NCBI RefSeq assembly: GCF_000518785.1
Contig: NZ_JAEG01000022.1
Coordinates: 1-41,992 of the forward strand
From: Paenirhizobium selenitireducens ATCC BAA-1503
GTDB lineage: Bacteria > Pseudomonadota > Alphaproteobacteria > Rhizobiales > Rhizobiaceae
Direction of reading: 5' to 3'
Length of the DNA stretch: 41,992 nt
Numbering within the stretch: position 1 is the first letter of the stretch; each line of letters opens with the position of its first letter. A program made the position numbers and the translations under genes. Positions 17,165 through 25,309 of this stretch are shown piece after piece. Below the pieces are notes generated by a model. The model searched no databases. It was not told the origin of the DNA and saw only the letters and a program-made list of their open reading frames with translations.

Positions 17165-18061
17165 GGTTTATCCGACGCGATGACTTCTTAAATGGGTCCA
17201 AGCCATTGCGTCCGACTGCGTCCATATTGCGTCGTTCGATCGCAAAACCGTGATGGGGTATGCCGTGATATCCGAGCAACAGATCGGTACGCCTGACTGA
17301 CCGGCATTATGAGGCGTCGGCAGCATGAAATGAGTAGACCCCACGAATGGCGTCCTGATACCGCATAACTAAAATTTTGTGTCACATAACTGCAATTCGG
17401 AACCGCGAAACGACAATTCGGATTCACTGAACCACAATCCTGTCGCGACTATCACGCACGCACTCTGGCATTATCCGCCAACGGCACGGGCTTTTTCGCG
17501 CTGGGGAACCGCGTAGGATGATAGTTTTGCACTATTGGATTGGCTGCGCGATGGTCTACTTTACTGAAATCAAAAGACATTTTATTCGTGGTCTTCGTTG
17601 ATTTGAACAGTTTTCGCCGACAGGGGCGGACATAAAGAAATAATTCCACAGCCAATTCTCTCTAGAACCCTTGATTCCTTGATTTTCCAATCGTGCCGGA
17701 TATCGTTTTGGCATCATTCGCGACCTGATGCCCAGAACTGGTGCCGACGGTTTTGAAACCGGAATCGGCGCTGGGCCAGCGAAGGCCGTCGACGTCACGC
17801 CGATCCGCGATCGAAATCGACAATCTGGTCGACTGGTTTGGCCAAAGCCTGCTTCCTCAACCTGTCGGCGAGGTACCGGCCAGCCGAAGCCGGATACCGG
17901 TATCACGCCATGCTGGACGAACCAGCCAGGGGCGCAAAACTCAAACAATGTGGACTCCGGCACCCCCCCCGGGCGGTGCGGTTCGATCGTAGCGCACCGA
18001 TTTCCTGATCGAGACGCGACGCTCGTCCATAGCCCCCTTGCATGTTCCCTCTCGCCGGAAA
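17165..18061. other. Gene-free stretch at the edge of the accessory region
   Basis: About 900 bases without a supported gene. Frames on both strands of up to 169 codons are present, but none shows a recognisable domain and several overlap. The only clear structure is the 21-bp array at 17364-17447. GC content changes near 18060, where the regular, GC-rich operons begin, so this may be a junction scar. Confidence 0.5.
17364..17447. repeat. Four degenerate 21-bp tandem repeats
   Basis: Four units start exactly 21 bases apart, at 17364, 17385, 17406 and 17427. They open CATAACT, CATAACT, CGAAACG and CTGAACC and carry a common inner part (AAATT, CAATTCGGA, CAATTCGGA, CAAT). Periodic arrays of this size are described at the ends of some tyrosine-recombinase elements such as recombinase-in-trio (RIT) elements, and in iterons or operators. 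No recombinase gene is nearby, so this may be an orphaned element end. Confidence 0.55.
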
Positions 18062-19426
18062 TCAAGCAAGCGGCAGCTTGACCTGGACCTCGACGCCCTG
18101 ATGCCTGACCGGTCTGGGGGAGATGACATTCACGGTCATGCCGGCGCGGTCGGCGATGGCCTTGATGATGGAAAGGCCAAGGCCGCTGCCGCCGATCTTT
18201 GCGTCGCCACGCTCGAACCTCTGCATCAGCCGGTCCATGGCTTCGCCCGGCAGAACCGGGCCGTCATTGGCGACGCGAAGCGATCCGTCCGCATCGAGAG
18301 ACGCCTCGACCACGCCATCCTGTGCACCGTGCTTCAGCGCATTCTCGATCAGATTGCGGAACAGAATGCCCACGGCGTCGGGATCCAGCTTGGACAGCAC
18401 CGGGGCTTGCGGAAGGGTCAGGACAATCCGCCCCTCGCCGGCCCGCGTGAAATCCTGGACAATCATCTGCAGGACGAGCCTCAGATCGGAAGGCTCGTCG
18501 CTTTGCAGGCGCCCGCCTTCGGCGCGGGCGAGCTGCATCAGCTTTTCCGACATGCGCATCAGCCGCTTCAGTGTGGTTTCGATCTCGCTCGCTCGCTGGC
18601 CCGTCAACGCCTCCGTGGTTTCGGAGCGAATGCGCTGCGCCTGGGCGATGGCGCCGGCGACCGGCGTGCGAAGCTCGTGCGCCGCATTGGCGGCAAAGGC
18701 CCGTTCGGCGTTGAACGCCGCCTTCAGCCGGTCCAGCAGCTGGTTGATGCCCGCCGAGATCGGGCGAAGCTCGCTCGGCAGGCCACTGTCCGGCAAGGGC
18801 GACAGATCCTGGGCGCCGCGATGGGCGAGCTCCTCCCGCAGCCCACGCACCGGGCGCAGGGAACGGCGCACCACCAGGCTGATCACCAGCAAACTCAAGG
18901 GGATCACCACGATCAACGGCAGGACAAGGCCGAGCAGCATCTTGTGGGAGAGTTCGGTGCGCTGGTCGAGCGATTCGGCGACGGCGATCGTCAGGCTCCC
19001 TTCGGCGTTCACATCGTAGTAGAGCTGGTGCGTGTCGGTCTCCAGAAAACCGCGCCTGACAAAGGGCGGAAAGATCGAGACGTCAGCGCCTCTTGAAGCG
19101 AGCAGGACCCGCCCGTCGCGGTCACGCACGACAAAGGTCACATCCTCGCCATACCGCGCCTCGCGGCCGATGCGCGTCTCGCCGTCGTCGTCCTCTTCAT
19201 CGTCATCATGCTCGACCGCATCGCGACGCCCGTAGCCTTCCCGCAGGTCGTGCCGGGCAATCGGCAGGATGCGCTGCGCCGTGGCTTTCAGCCCGTCGTC
19301 GAACACTTCCTGCATTTCCCCGCCGAGGCGATGCGCCGTAACCGCAGCGGCCGCCAACCACAGCAGCGTGACGGAAAGCCCGACCGCAAGCGCCAGGCGT
19401 GTCTGAAGCGAAGCGCCGATCTTCAT
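18062..19426 (-). CDS. Two-component sensor histidine kinase
   Basis: A 454-residue membrane kinase of the QseC/PmrB-like type. Membrane helices lie at about 10-32 and 164-186 and flank a periplasmic domain of about 130 residues. A HAMP segment follows, then HisKA with the phosphoacceptor His250 in ANAAHELRTPVAG, and an HATPase domain with N box NLIENALKHG and G boxes GGSGLGLSIIKAI. The periplasmic domain carries an acidic run at 71-83 (VEHDDDEEDDDGE), a plausible site for sensing divalent or ferric metal or polycations. It overlaps the regulator gene by 4 bases (ATGA). It faces the PepSY/ApbE operon at 20217, which it most likely controls. Confidence 0.92.
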   Translation of the reverse strand: MKIGASLQTRLALAVGLSVTLLWLAAAAVTAHRLGGEMQEVFDDGLKATAQRILPIARHDLREGYGRRDAVEHDDDEEDDDGETRIGREARYGEDVTFVVRDRDGRVLLASRGADVSIFPPFVRRGFLETDTHQLYYDVNAEGSLTIAVAESLDQRTELSHKMLLGLVLPLIVVIPLSLLVISLVVRRSLRPVRGLREELAHRGAQDLSPLPDSGLPSELRPISAGINQLLDRLKAAFNAERAFAANAAHELRTPVAGAIAQAQRIRSETTEALTGQRASEIETTLKRLMRMSEKLMQLARAEGGRLQSDEPSDLRLVLQMIVQDFTRAGEGRIVLTLPQAPVLSKLDPDAVGILFRNLIENALKHGAQDGVVEASLDADGSLRVANDGPVLPGEAMDRLMQRFERGDAKIGGSGLGLSIIKAIADRAGMTVNVISPRPVRHQGVEVQVKLPLA

Positions 19427-20082
19427 GCCCGCCCCAATCGATAACCAAGGCCCCGTTCGGTCTCGATCACATGGGCGCCGAGCTTCTTGCGCAGCCGGCT
19501 GACATGAACCTCGATGGCATTGCTGTCGATTTCCGTATCGAAGGAATAGAGCCTCTCCTCAAGCTGCGCCTTGGAAAAGAGCTGGCCCGGACGCTGCAGG
19601 AAAGCCTCGAACAGAACCCATTCGCGCGCGGTCAGAATAACGGCCTTGCCATTCAGCATGACGCTTCGAGCCGCGAGATCGACGGTGAGCGGGCCGAGCG
19701 TGACGATCGGGTTGGGGTTCCCGGTATAGCGGCGGGCGACCGAGCCGATGCGGGCGGAAAGCTCGGCCAGATCGAAGGGCTTCACCATGTAATCATCAGC
19801 CCCGGCATTGAGCCCGGCAATCCGGTCCGAAACCTGGTCGAGAGCGGTCAGGATCATCACCGGCGTGACATCGCCCCTGCCGCGCAAAGTCTTGAGAAAT
19901 GGAATGCCCAAGCCGTCGGGCAGCATGAGATCGAGCAGGACAAGATCGTAGCCGGCGGCGGCCAGCGCGTCGCCGGCCCGATCCAGTCGGACGACCCAGT
20001 CGACGGAATGGCCATCGGCAGCGATCTGGTCGCGAATGGCAGCACCCAGCGCCGTATCGTCCTCGATCAGCAGAACCCGCAT
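19423..20082 (-). CDS. OmpR-family response regulator
   Basis: A 219-residue regulator. The receiver domain has the acidic pair in LLIEDD, the phosphoacceptor Asp in DLVLLDLMLPDG and the conserved Lys in MVKPFD. The winged-helix output domain covers about 125-219 (LTAREWVLFEAFLQRPGQLF, then AIEVHVSRLRKKLG). The frame can be extended to a GTG at 20100, but GGGAGG sits 5 bases before the ATG at 20082, which gives the standard MRVLLIEDD start. It is the partner of the kinase at 18062-19426. The shared divergent region (20083-20216) suggests control of the PepSY operon and itself. Confidence 0.93.
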   Translation of the reverse strand: MRVLLIEDDTALGAAIRDQIAADGHSVDWVVRLDRAGDALAAAGYDLVLLDLMLPDGLGIPFLKTLRGRGDVTPVMILTALDQVSDRIAGLNAGADDYMVKPFDLAELSARIGSVARRYTGNPNPIVTLGPLTVDLAARSVMLNGKAVILTAREWVLFEAFLQRPGQLFSKAQLEERLYSFDTEIDSNAIEVHVSRLRKKLGAHVIETERGLGYRLGRA

Positions 20083-20216
20083 CATTGCCTCCCGTTTCAC
20101 ATCTCTCCTAGTCCTCCCGCCAGCTTACGGGAAGCTGAAGCAATGTCGCGTCGTTTGTCAGGTGCCCGTCAGTTCGCGAGGCCAATCATCGCTCCAACAC
20201 AGAAGAGGAAGCGACG
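20083..20216. promoter_or_regulatory. Divergent promoter region, regulator / PepSY operon
   Basis: About 130 bases separate the response-regulator start from the PepSY protein start, and both transcripts must begin here. A GAAGAGGAAG ribosome site precedes 20217. No certain direct-repeat OmpR-type site could be fixed by eye. Confidence 0.5.
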
Positions 20217-20495
20217 ATGAAGACCGGCATCCTGCCCACCGTGGCCTTGGCCATCCTGGCCGCGACATCCGCCCAGGCCAGGGACGATTGCGATATTCCG
20301 ATTGCCCACTGGCAGCCGCGCGAGGCCGTCCGGGCCATGGCCGAGGATCGCGGCTGGACGCTGAAGCGCATCAAGATCGATGACGGTTGCTACGAAGTCT
20401 ACGGCATCGACAGGGATGGCCGCCGTTTCGAGGCGAAAATAGACCCCGCGACGCTCGAGATCATCGAGATTGAGGAACGCCACGACCATCGCTGA
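20217..20495 (+). CDS. Small periplasmic PepSY-domain protein
   Basis: A 92-residue exported protein. The signal peptide (MKTGILPTVALAILAATSAQA) is followed by one PepSY domain (about 30-86): a helix (PREAVRAMAEDRGW), then strands ending YGIDRDGRRFEAKIDPATLEIIEIE. Single-domain PepSY proteins in such clusters are periplasmic and often regulated by an adjacent OmpR-type system. It ends in His-Asp-His, a possible weak metal site. The two conserved Cys (C25, C58) may form a disulfide. It is the first gene of the operon. Confidence 0.88.
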   Translation: MKTGILPTVALAILAATSAQARDDCDIPIAHWQPREAVRAMAEDRGWTLKRIKIDDGCYEVYGIDRDGRRFEAKIDPATLEIIEIEERHDHR

Positions 20496-20543
20496 CCTCT
20501 CCTCCACCCCCCCATCACGACGCCCCGAACAGGAGACAACCCC

Positions 20544-20894
20544 ATGACTTACCGCAAACTTCTTCTGGCTGCCTGCGCAGGCACCGGCCTTTTCGTCGCC
20601 TTCGGCAGCCTCGCCATGCCGTTCGACGCGCTGAAAACCAGCGCCGCAAGCGCCATCGACCTGGTGGACTATGACGAGGGCGACGACGATGACCACCAGA
20701 ACGGGCATCGCCGCCATCATGACGATCGCGGTCGCCAGGCCTCCAACGACTGCCGCGGCGACGACGAAGATGACGATGACGACGACGACAGCGCCTGCGG
20801 CGGTCGTGGCGGCGTCATGCAGCAGCAGAACGCCACGCCGCCGGCCAATGGACTGTTCGCACCGGGCTCCAAGCCAACCGTCCAAGTGAACTGA
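20544..20894 (+). CDS. Secreted Asp/His-rich protein, possible metal binder
   Basis: A 116-residue protein with a signal sequence (LLLAACAGTGLFVAFGSLAM) and a mature part of very biased composition: Asp/His/Arg-rich at about 41-63 (DYDEGDDDDHQNGHRRHHDD) and an Asp/Glu run at about 73-82. The tail is Gln/Asn/Pro-rich. It has no recognised domain and is probably disordered until bound to cations. AGGAGA precedes the ATG. Between a PepSY gene and a DUF2271 gene, and with a VIT-type transporter downstream, a role in binding iron or another metal outside the membrane is likely but unproven. The sensor kinase of the locus has a similar acidic run. Confidence 0.75.
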   Translation: MTYRKLLLAACAGTGLFVAFGSLAMPFDALKTSAASAIDLVDYDEGDDDDHQNGHRRHHDDRGRQASNDCRGDDEDDDDDDDSACGGRGGVMQQQNATPPANGLFAPGSKPTVQVN

Positions 20895-20922
20895 ACCGTC
20901 CAGAACCGCAGAGGAAATTACA

Positions 20923-21393
20923 ATGAAGTCCCTTCTTGCCATGCTCGCCGTCACCACGGCACTCACCCTACCCGGCCTCGCCATGGCGGGCCAGGTGACG
21001 TTCACCACCACTCTTAGCAACTACGGCGGCGATGGCGCCTACCTTGCCTATTACGTCACGGATGCTCAGGGCAAATATGCCGGCAGCCTGTGGATGGCTG
21101 GCGGCAAGGCGAGATACTACGAGCACCTGAGTGGCTGGTACCGCGCCACGGGCGGCGATAACGCCGAGATCAACGGCATCACCGGCGCCAGCGTCGGCGC
21201 GGGCCGTTCGCTGAAAATCACGCTCGATCTGGCCGATATGCTGTTCGATGCCGGCTACCAACTGCACATCGATTCCGCCGTCGAGGACATGCGCGACAGC
21301 CCGAACGAGATCGTCGTGCCGCTGACGTCGTCGGGCTCCGGCCAGACGGTGAAGGGCAAGCGCTACATCGCCGACTTCACCTACGCCCGTTAA
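20923..21393 (+). CDS. Periplasmic DUF2271 protein with a flavinylation-like motif
   Basis: A 156-residue exported protein: signal peptide to about residue 22 (ALTLPGLAMA), then a beta-rich DUF2271 domain to the end. At 84-90 it has N-G-I-T-G-A-S, which fits the (S/T)-G-A-(T/S) pattern where ApbE attaches FMN through a phosphoester, making Ser90 the candidate site. DUF2271 proteins are known to accompany ApbE and PepSY reductases, as here. The likely role is an extracytoplasmic flavoprotein electron carrier that receives electrons from the reductase at 21412-23610. GAGGAAAT forms its ribosome site. Confidence 0.87.
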   Translation: MKSLLAMLAVTTALTLPGLAMAGQVTFTTTLSNYGGDGAYLAYYVTDAQGKYAGSLWMAGGKARYYEHLSGWYRATGGDNAEINGITGASVGAGRSLKITLDLADMLFDAGYQLHIDSAVEDMRDSPNEIVVPLTSSGSGQTVKGKRYIADFTYAR

Positions 21394-21411
21394 GCAGGAA
21401 GGACGCTCGTC

Positions 21412-23610
21412 ATGATCCGGTCGCTCCACCGTTGGTTCGGGCTGATTGCCGCCGTGCTTCTGATTGCCGTTGCGCTGAGCGGCATGGCACTGTCAGTCTT
21501 CCCGGCTGCCGAGGCGCTCACAAGGCCCGCCGCACAAGCAATCAGCGTCGCGGAGCTTGCCGCGCGCGTGCAGGCGGCCGAACCCTCGGTGGAGCAGATC
21601 AGGCGGGCACCGTCCGGCCGCATCACCGCCTATTATTTCGACGGCGACCAGCCGGCCTCCGCGGTCATCGACCCCGCGACGGGCAAGCCCGCGGGCAGCG
21701 CCGACACATCGGCGCTGCAACGCTGGCTGACCATTTTCCACCGTTCGCTGCTGCTGGACGATACGGGTCGTATCATCACGGCGGGTGGTGCTGCGGTCAT
21801 GCTGCTTCTTTCGATGTCCGGCCTTTTCCTTCTGGCGCGGCGCGCCGGCGGATGGCGGCTGCTTCTGAAGCCGATGCGCGGCACCGGCGACGGGCGACTT
21901 CATGCCGTGGTGTCGCGGTTGGCCCTGCCGGGTCTGTTCCTCTCCTCGCTTACGGCTCTCTGGATGACCGCCGCCACCTTCGGCTTCCTGCCGGAGGGCG
22001 CCGGCGCGCCGGCCTTCCCGGCAGAGGTCAGCGGCCAGACGGGCGTGGCGCTCGCCGCCATACCCACGCTTCTGGAGACGCCGGTCGATGAACTGCGTTC
22101 CCTGAGCTTCCCGGCCGCCACCGACGCAACCGACGTCTTCACGCTGAAGACGGCGCAGGGTGAAGGCTATCTCGATCAGGGCAACGGGACGCTTCTCGCC
22201 TGGACCGATGCCGGCTGGATCGATCGCGTCTCGCATCTGATGATGATGCTGCACACCGGCCAGGGCCTGGCATGGCTCGGCCTGCTTCTCGGGCTTTCGG
22301 CCCTCAGCGTTCCAGTTCTCGGATGGACGGGCGTCTCGGTCTGGCTTGCCGGCCGACGCGATGGCAAGACGGCCTCCGTTGCCGCTGGCGATGCCGATAC
22401 CATCGTGCTGGTCGCCAGCGAAGGCGGCACGACGCGCGGATTTGCCGCGACGCTCCAATCCGCGCTCTCCGCGCAGGGACTTCGCGTGCATGTGGGGCCG
22501 ATGGCGCACTTCAACCCCGCCCGCTGGCCAAGGGCACGCCGGGTCATCCTGCTCGCCGCCACCTATGGCGATGGCGCGGCACCGGCCTCGGCAAACGGCT
22601 TTCTCGAGGAGTTCGCGCGCTGTCCGGCAAAACCCGGCCTGCCGCTTGCCGTGCTCGGTTTCGGTGATCGCAGCTTCCCGGAATTCTGTGGTTTCGCGGC
22701 CGGGATCGCGCGAGCTGCCGAGGAAAAGGGTTGGCCGCTGCTGACCCCGTTCGACACTGTGGACCGCCAGTCGCCGCAGGATTTCGCCCGCTGGGGACGC
22801 AACCTTGCGCAAGCGCTCGGCCTGGACTTCGAGCTGAACCATCAACGGGCGGCGCCGAAGACATGGGAACTGCCGCTGATATCGCGGCGCGATTACGGCG
22901 CCGACGTGCAGGCGACGACGGCGATCCTGCGCTTTGCCCTGCCGAAAACCTCGCTTTGGCAACGCCTGACAGGCCAGGGCCTGCCGCGGTTCGAAGCCGG
23001 CGACCTGATCGGCGTGGTGCCGCAAGGCTCCGACCTGCCGCGCTTCTATTCGCTGGCGTCCGGTACCAGGGACGGCTTTCTCGAAATCTGCGTGCGCAAG
23101 CAGGCCGGCGGTCTTTGCTCCGGCCAGTTGACGGCGCTGGAGCCGGGCGAAACGATGACTGCCTTCGTGCGGACGAACCCTGCCTTCCGGCCCTCGCGCG
23201 GCGGAAAGCCGGTCATCCTTATCGGGGCCGGCACCGGGATCGGACCGCTCGCCGGCTTTGCCCGCGCCAATCATTCGGGCCGGCCCATGTATCTCTACTT
23301 CGGCACCCGCCACCCCGCCAGCGATGCGCTTTATGCAGAAGAGCTTTCCGGCTGGAAGGACGACGGTCGGCTCGCCTCGGTCTCGACGGCCTATTCGCGG
23401 ACAGCGACGCCGGCCTATGTGCAGGATATCCTGCGCAAGGACGCGGCACGGCTTGGCAGGCTCATCGCCGCCGGCGGTCAGGTTCTCGTCTGCGGCGGAC
23501 GGGAGATGGCGGCCGGAGTCGCCGCCGCTCTTGCCGATATTCTCGCGCCGCAGGGTGTTACCCTTGCCACACTGAAAGCGGAGGGCCGTTATGCCGAAGA
23601 CGTTTACTGA
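21412..23610 (+). CDS. PepSY-TM / flavodoxin / CysJ-like NADPH flavoreductase
   Basis: A 732-residue membrane reductase in three parts. Residues 1-330 are a PepSY-associated membrane region with about four helices and His residues suited to haem or quinone contact (FHRSLLLDD, MMMLHTGQGLAWLG). About 335-480 is a flavodoxin-like FMN domain. About 500-732 is a CysJ-like FAD/NAD(P)H module with RFYSLASG, GAGTGIGPLAGF, LVCGGREMA and the family ending GRYAEDVY. It should carry electrons from cytosolic NADPH through FAD and FMN across the membrane to an acceptor such as the DUF2271 protein or ferric iron. The ApbE gene overlaps its last 20 bases, so the pair is coupled. Confidence 0.93.
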   Translation: MIRSLHRWFGLIAAVLLIAVALSGMALSVFPAAEALTRPAAQAISVAELAARVQAAEPSVEQIRRAPSGRITAYYFDGDQPASAVIDPATGKPAGSADTSALQRWLTIFHRSLLLDDTGRIITAGGAAVMLLLSMSGLFLLARRAGGWRLLLKPMRGTGDGRLHAVVSRLALPGLFLSSLTALWMTAATFGFLPEGAGAPAFPAEVSGQTGVALAAIPTLLETPVDELRSLSFPAATDATDVFTLKTAQGEGYLDQGNGTLLAWTDAGWIDRVSHLMMMLHTGQGLAWLGLLLGLSALSVPVLGWTGVSVWLAGRRDGKTASVAAGDADTIVLVASEGGTTRGFAATLQSALSAQGLRVHVGPMAHFNPARWPRARRVILLAATYGDGAAPASANGFLEEFARCPAKPGLPLAVLGFGDRSFPEFCGFAAGIARAAEEKGWPLLTPFDTVDRQSPQDFARWGRNLAQALGLDFELNHQRAAPKTWELPLISRRDYGADVQATTAILRFALPKTSLWQRLTGQGLPRFEAGDLIGVVPQGSDLPRFYSLASGTRDGFLEICVRKQAGGLCSGQLTALEPGETMTAFVRTNPAFRPSRGGKPVILIGAGTGIGPLAGFARANHSGRPMYLYFGTRHPASDALYAEELSGWKDDGRLASVSTAYSRTATPAYVQDILRKDAARLGRLIAAGGQVLVCGGREMAAGVAAALADILAPQGVTLATLKAEGRYAEDVY

Positions 23611-24532
23611 CCTGACGCGCCACGCGCTGAACGGCCCGACCATGGGCACCCGCTGGTCGGCGCTGTTCCACATGCCGGCCGATTTCGACGCCGAACCCGC
23701 CCGAATGGCCATGGCCAATGCCGTAACCGAGGTGGACGAGCAAATGTCCAGCTGGAAACCGGACAGCGATCTCAACAGGCTGAATGCCGCAAGTCCCGGC
23801 GAATGGATCACTCTGCCGGAGCGGCTCATCGCCGTTCTCGCCGCCGGCCTTGCCATCGGCCAGGCTTCGGGTGGCGCCTTCGACATCGGCATGGGCGATG
23901 CCGTTTCCGCCTGGGGCTTTGGCCCGGACGCGGCCGACGAGGACCGGATCAAGGCCGCGCGGCTTTTGAGCCGCAACCCGGCGCACGATATCCTGGAACT
24001 CGACACGGCCAGCGGGCGCGCCCGAAAACATGCCGACATGCGCTTCGATCTGAACGGTATCGCCAAGGGCTATGGCGTCGACTGCCTGACGGAGGCTGCG
24101 CGCCAGCATGGCATCGACGCCGGTCTCTTCGCCATCGACGGGGAGTTGCGGGCGCTTGGGCTTCAGCCGAATGGCGCTCGCTGGACCATCGCCGTCGAAC
24201 TGCCTGACCCGGACGCGCGTGCCCCGCACTCCATTCTCGAACTGCGCGACGCCGCCGTCGCCACGTCGGGCGACTATCGCCACTTCATCGATGTCGGCGG
24301 CCACCGCCTGTCGCACACCATGGACCCGCGCCTCGGAATGCCGCTCAGACAACCACCGGCCTCCGCGACCGTGATTGCCCGCGACTGCATGAGCGCCGAC
24401 GCGTGGGCCACGGCCATGATGGTACTCGGCGAGGCACGCGGTCTGCCGCTTGCCGAAAGTCTCGGGCTTTCCGTCCTGTTCCTGTATCATGAACTAGACA
24501 AGCGTGCCGGATGCGGTCTGTTCGCGGCGTGA
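23591..24532 (+). CDS. apbE: FAD:protein FMN transferase (ApbE family)
   Basis: A 313-residue enzyme that uses FAD to attach FMN to Ser/Thr of target proteins, with Mg2+. Conserved parts are an amino-terminal MGTRWS motif, EVDEQMSSWKPDSDLNRLNA, the FAD site FDLNGIAKGYGVD, and SGDYRHFIDVGGHRLSHTMD, where D and the SH-T-D segment bind metal and substrate. It has no signal peptide or lipobox, unlike many ApbE proteins, so it probably acts in the cytoplasm. The adjacent DUF2271 protein, with a fitting motif, is the obvious target. The start at 23591 lies inside the reductase gene; an internal start is unlikely because the MGTRW motif needs this end. Confidence 0.93.
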   Translation: MPKTFTDLTRHALNGPTMGTRWSALFHMPADFDAEPARMAMANAVTEVDEQMSSWKPDSDLNRLNAASPGEWITLPERLIAVLAAGLAIGQASGGAFDIGMGDAVSAWGFGPDAADEDRIKAARLLSRNPAHDILELDTASGRARKHADMRFDLNGIAKGYGVDCLTEAARQHGIDAGLFAIDGELRALGLQPNGARWTIAVELPDPDARAPHSILELRDAAVATSGDYRHFIDVGGHRLSHTMDPRLGMPLRQPPASATVIARDCMSADAWATAMMVLGEARGLPLAESLGLSVLFLYHELDKRAGCGLFAA

Positions 24533-24613
24533 GCAGGGCGGCCATTTCGACGTCTTGTGTTTACCACCACGCGCAGATAACGGCGCGAAACCATCTTTCG
24601 AATGGAGCCACCC

Positions 24614-25309
24614 ATGTCCCGATTGCACGCGGAAAACCATCTCGTCTCTCGCATCGGCTGGCTTCGCGCCGCCGTTCTTGGGGCCAATGACGGGATCGTT
24701 TCGACGGCGAGCCTGATCGTCGGCGTCGCCTCTGCTTCCGCCGCGTCGTCCGACGTGCTTGTGGCCGCCGTGGCCGGCATGGTCGCCGGCGCAATGTCGA
24801 TGGCCGCCGGCGAATACGTGTCCGTCAGCTCGCAGGCCGATACCGAAGAGGCCGATCTCTCCCGCGAGCGCAAGGAGCTTGAAACCCAGCCGGAAGCCGA
24901 GCTGGAAGAACTGACCCAGATCTACGTGAAGCGCGGCCTCACCCCTGATCTCGCCCGACAGGTTGCGGATCAGCTGACCGCCGGAAATGCGCTTGATGCC
25001 CATGCCCGCGAGGAACTGGGCATTGTCGAACACATGGCCGCCCGCCCGATCGAAGCCGCGCTGACCTCGGCCCTCACCTTCGCCATCGGTGCGGCGCTTC
25101 CCTTGGCCATGGTATTCGTTACGCCGATCGACACACTCGTCTATGCGGTCTCCATTGCATCCCTCGTCTTTCTCGCATTGCTCGGCGCGATCGGGGCCAA
25201 GGCCGGCGGCGCGAATATCCTCAAGGCCACGGTGCGCGTCACCTTCTGGGGAGCGGCCGCGATGGCCCTGACGGCCGGCATCGGCGCACTTGTCGGAACG
25301 ACCGTCTGA
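24614..25309 (+). CDS. VIT1/CCC1-family iron/manganese transporter
   Basis: A 231-residue membrane protein. The first helix carries the family hallmark (RAAVLGANDGIVSTASLIVG). A second helix ends MAAGEYVSVSSQADTEEADL, a third region is a charged cytosolic metal-binding segment (about 75-130), and three more helices follow. The family moves Fe2+ or Mn2+ out of the cytosol by proton antiport. GGAG sits 7 bases before the ATG at 24614, preferred over the upstream start at 24602. The gene is in line with the PepSY/ApbE operon, 81 bases after it, and may be co-transcribed; this supports a metal theme for the locus. Confidence 0.92.
   Translation: MSRLHAENHLVSRIGWLRAAVLGANDGIVSTASLIVGVASASAASSDVLVAAVAGMVAGAMSMAAGEYVSVSSQADTEEADLSRERKELETQPEAELEELTQIYVKRGLTPDLARQVADQLTAGNALDAHAREELGIVEHMAARPIEAALTSALTFAIGAALPLAMVFVTPIDTLVYAVSIASLVFLALLGAIGAKAGGANILKATVRVTFWGAAAMALTAGIGALVGTTV

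Noticed and set aside
17452..18065. Minus- and plus-strand frames in the 17.4-18.1 kb gap
   Set aside because: They overlap each other, have no clear ribosome sites and no recognisable domain; the stretch is reported as gene-free.
21493..24066. Minus-strand frame of 857 codons
   Set aside because: It is antisense to the PepSY reductase and ApbE genes, both of which have complete motif sets.
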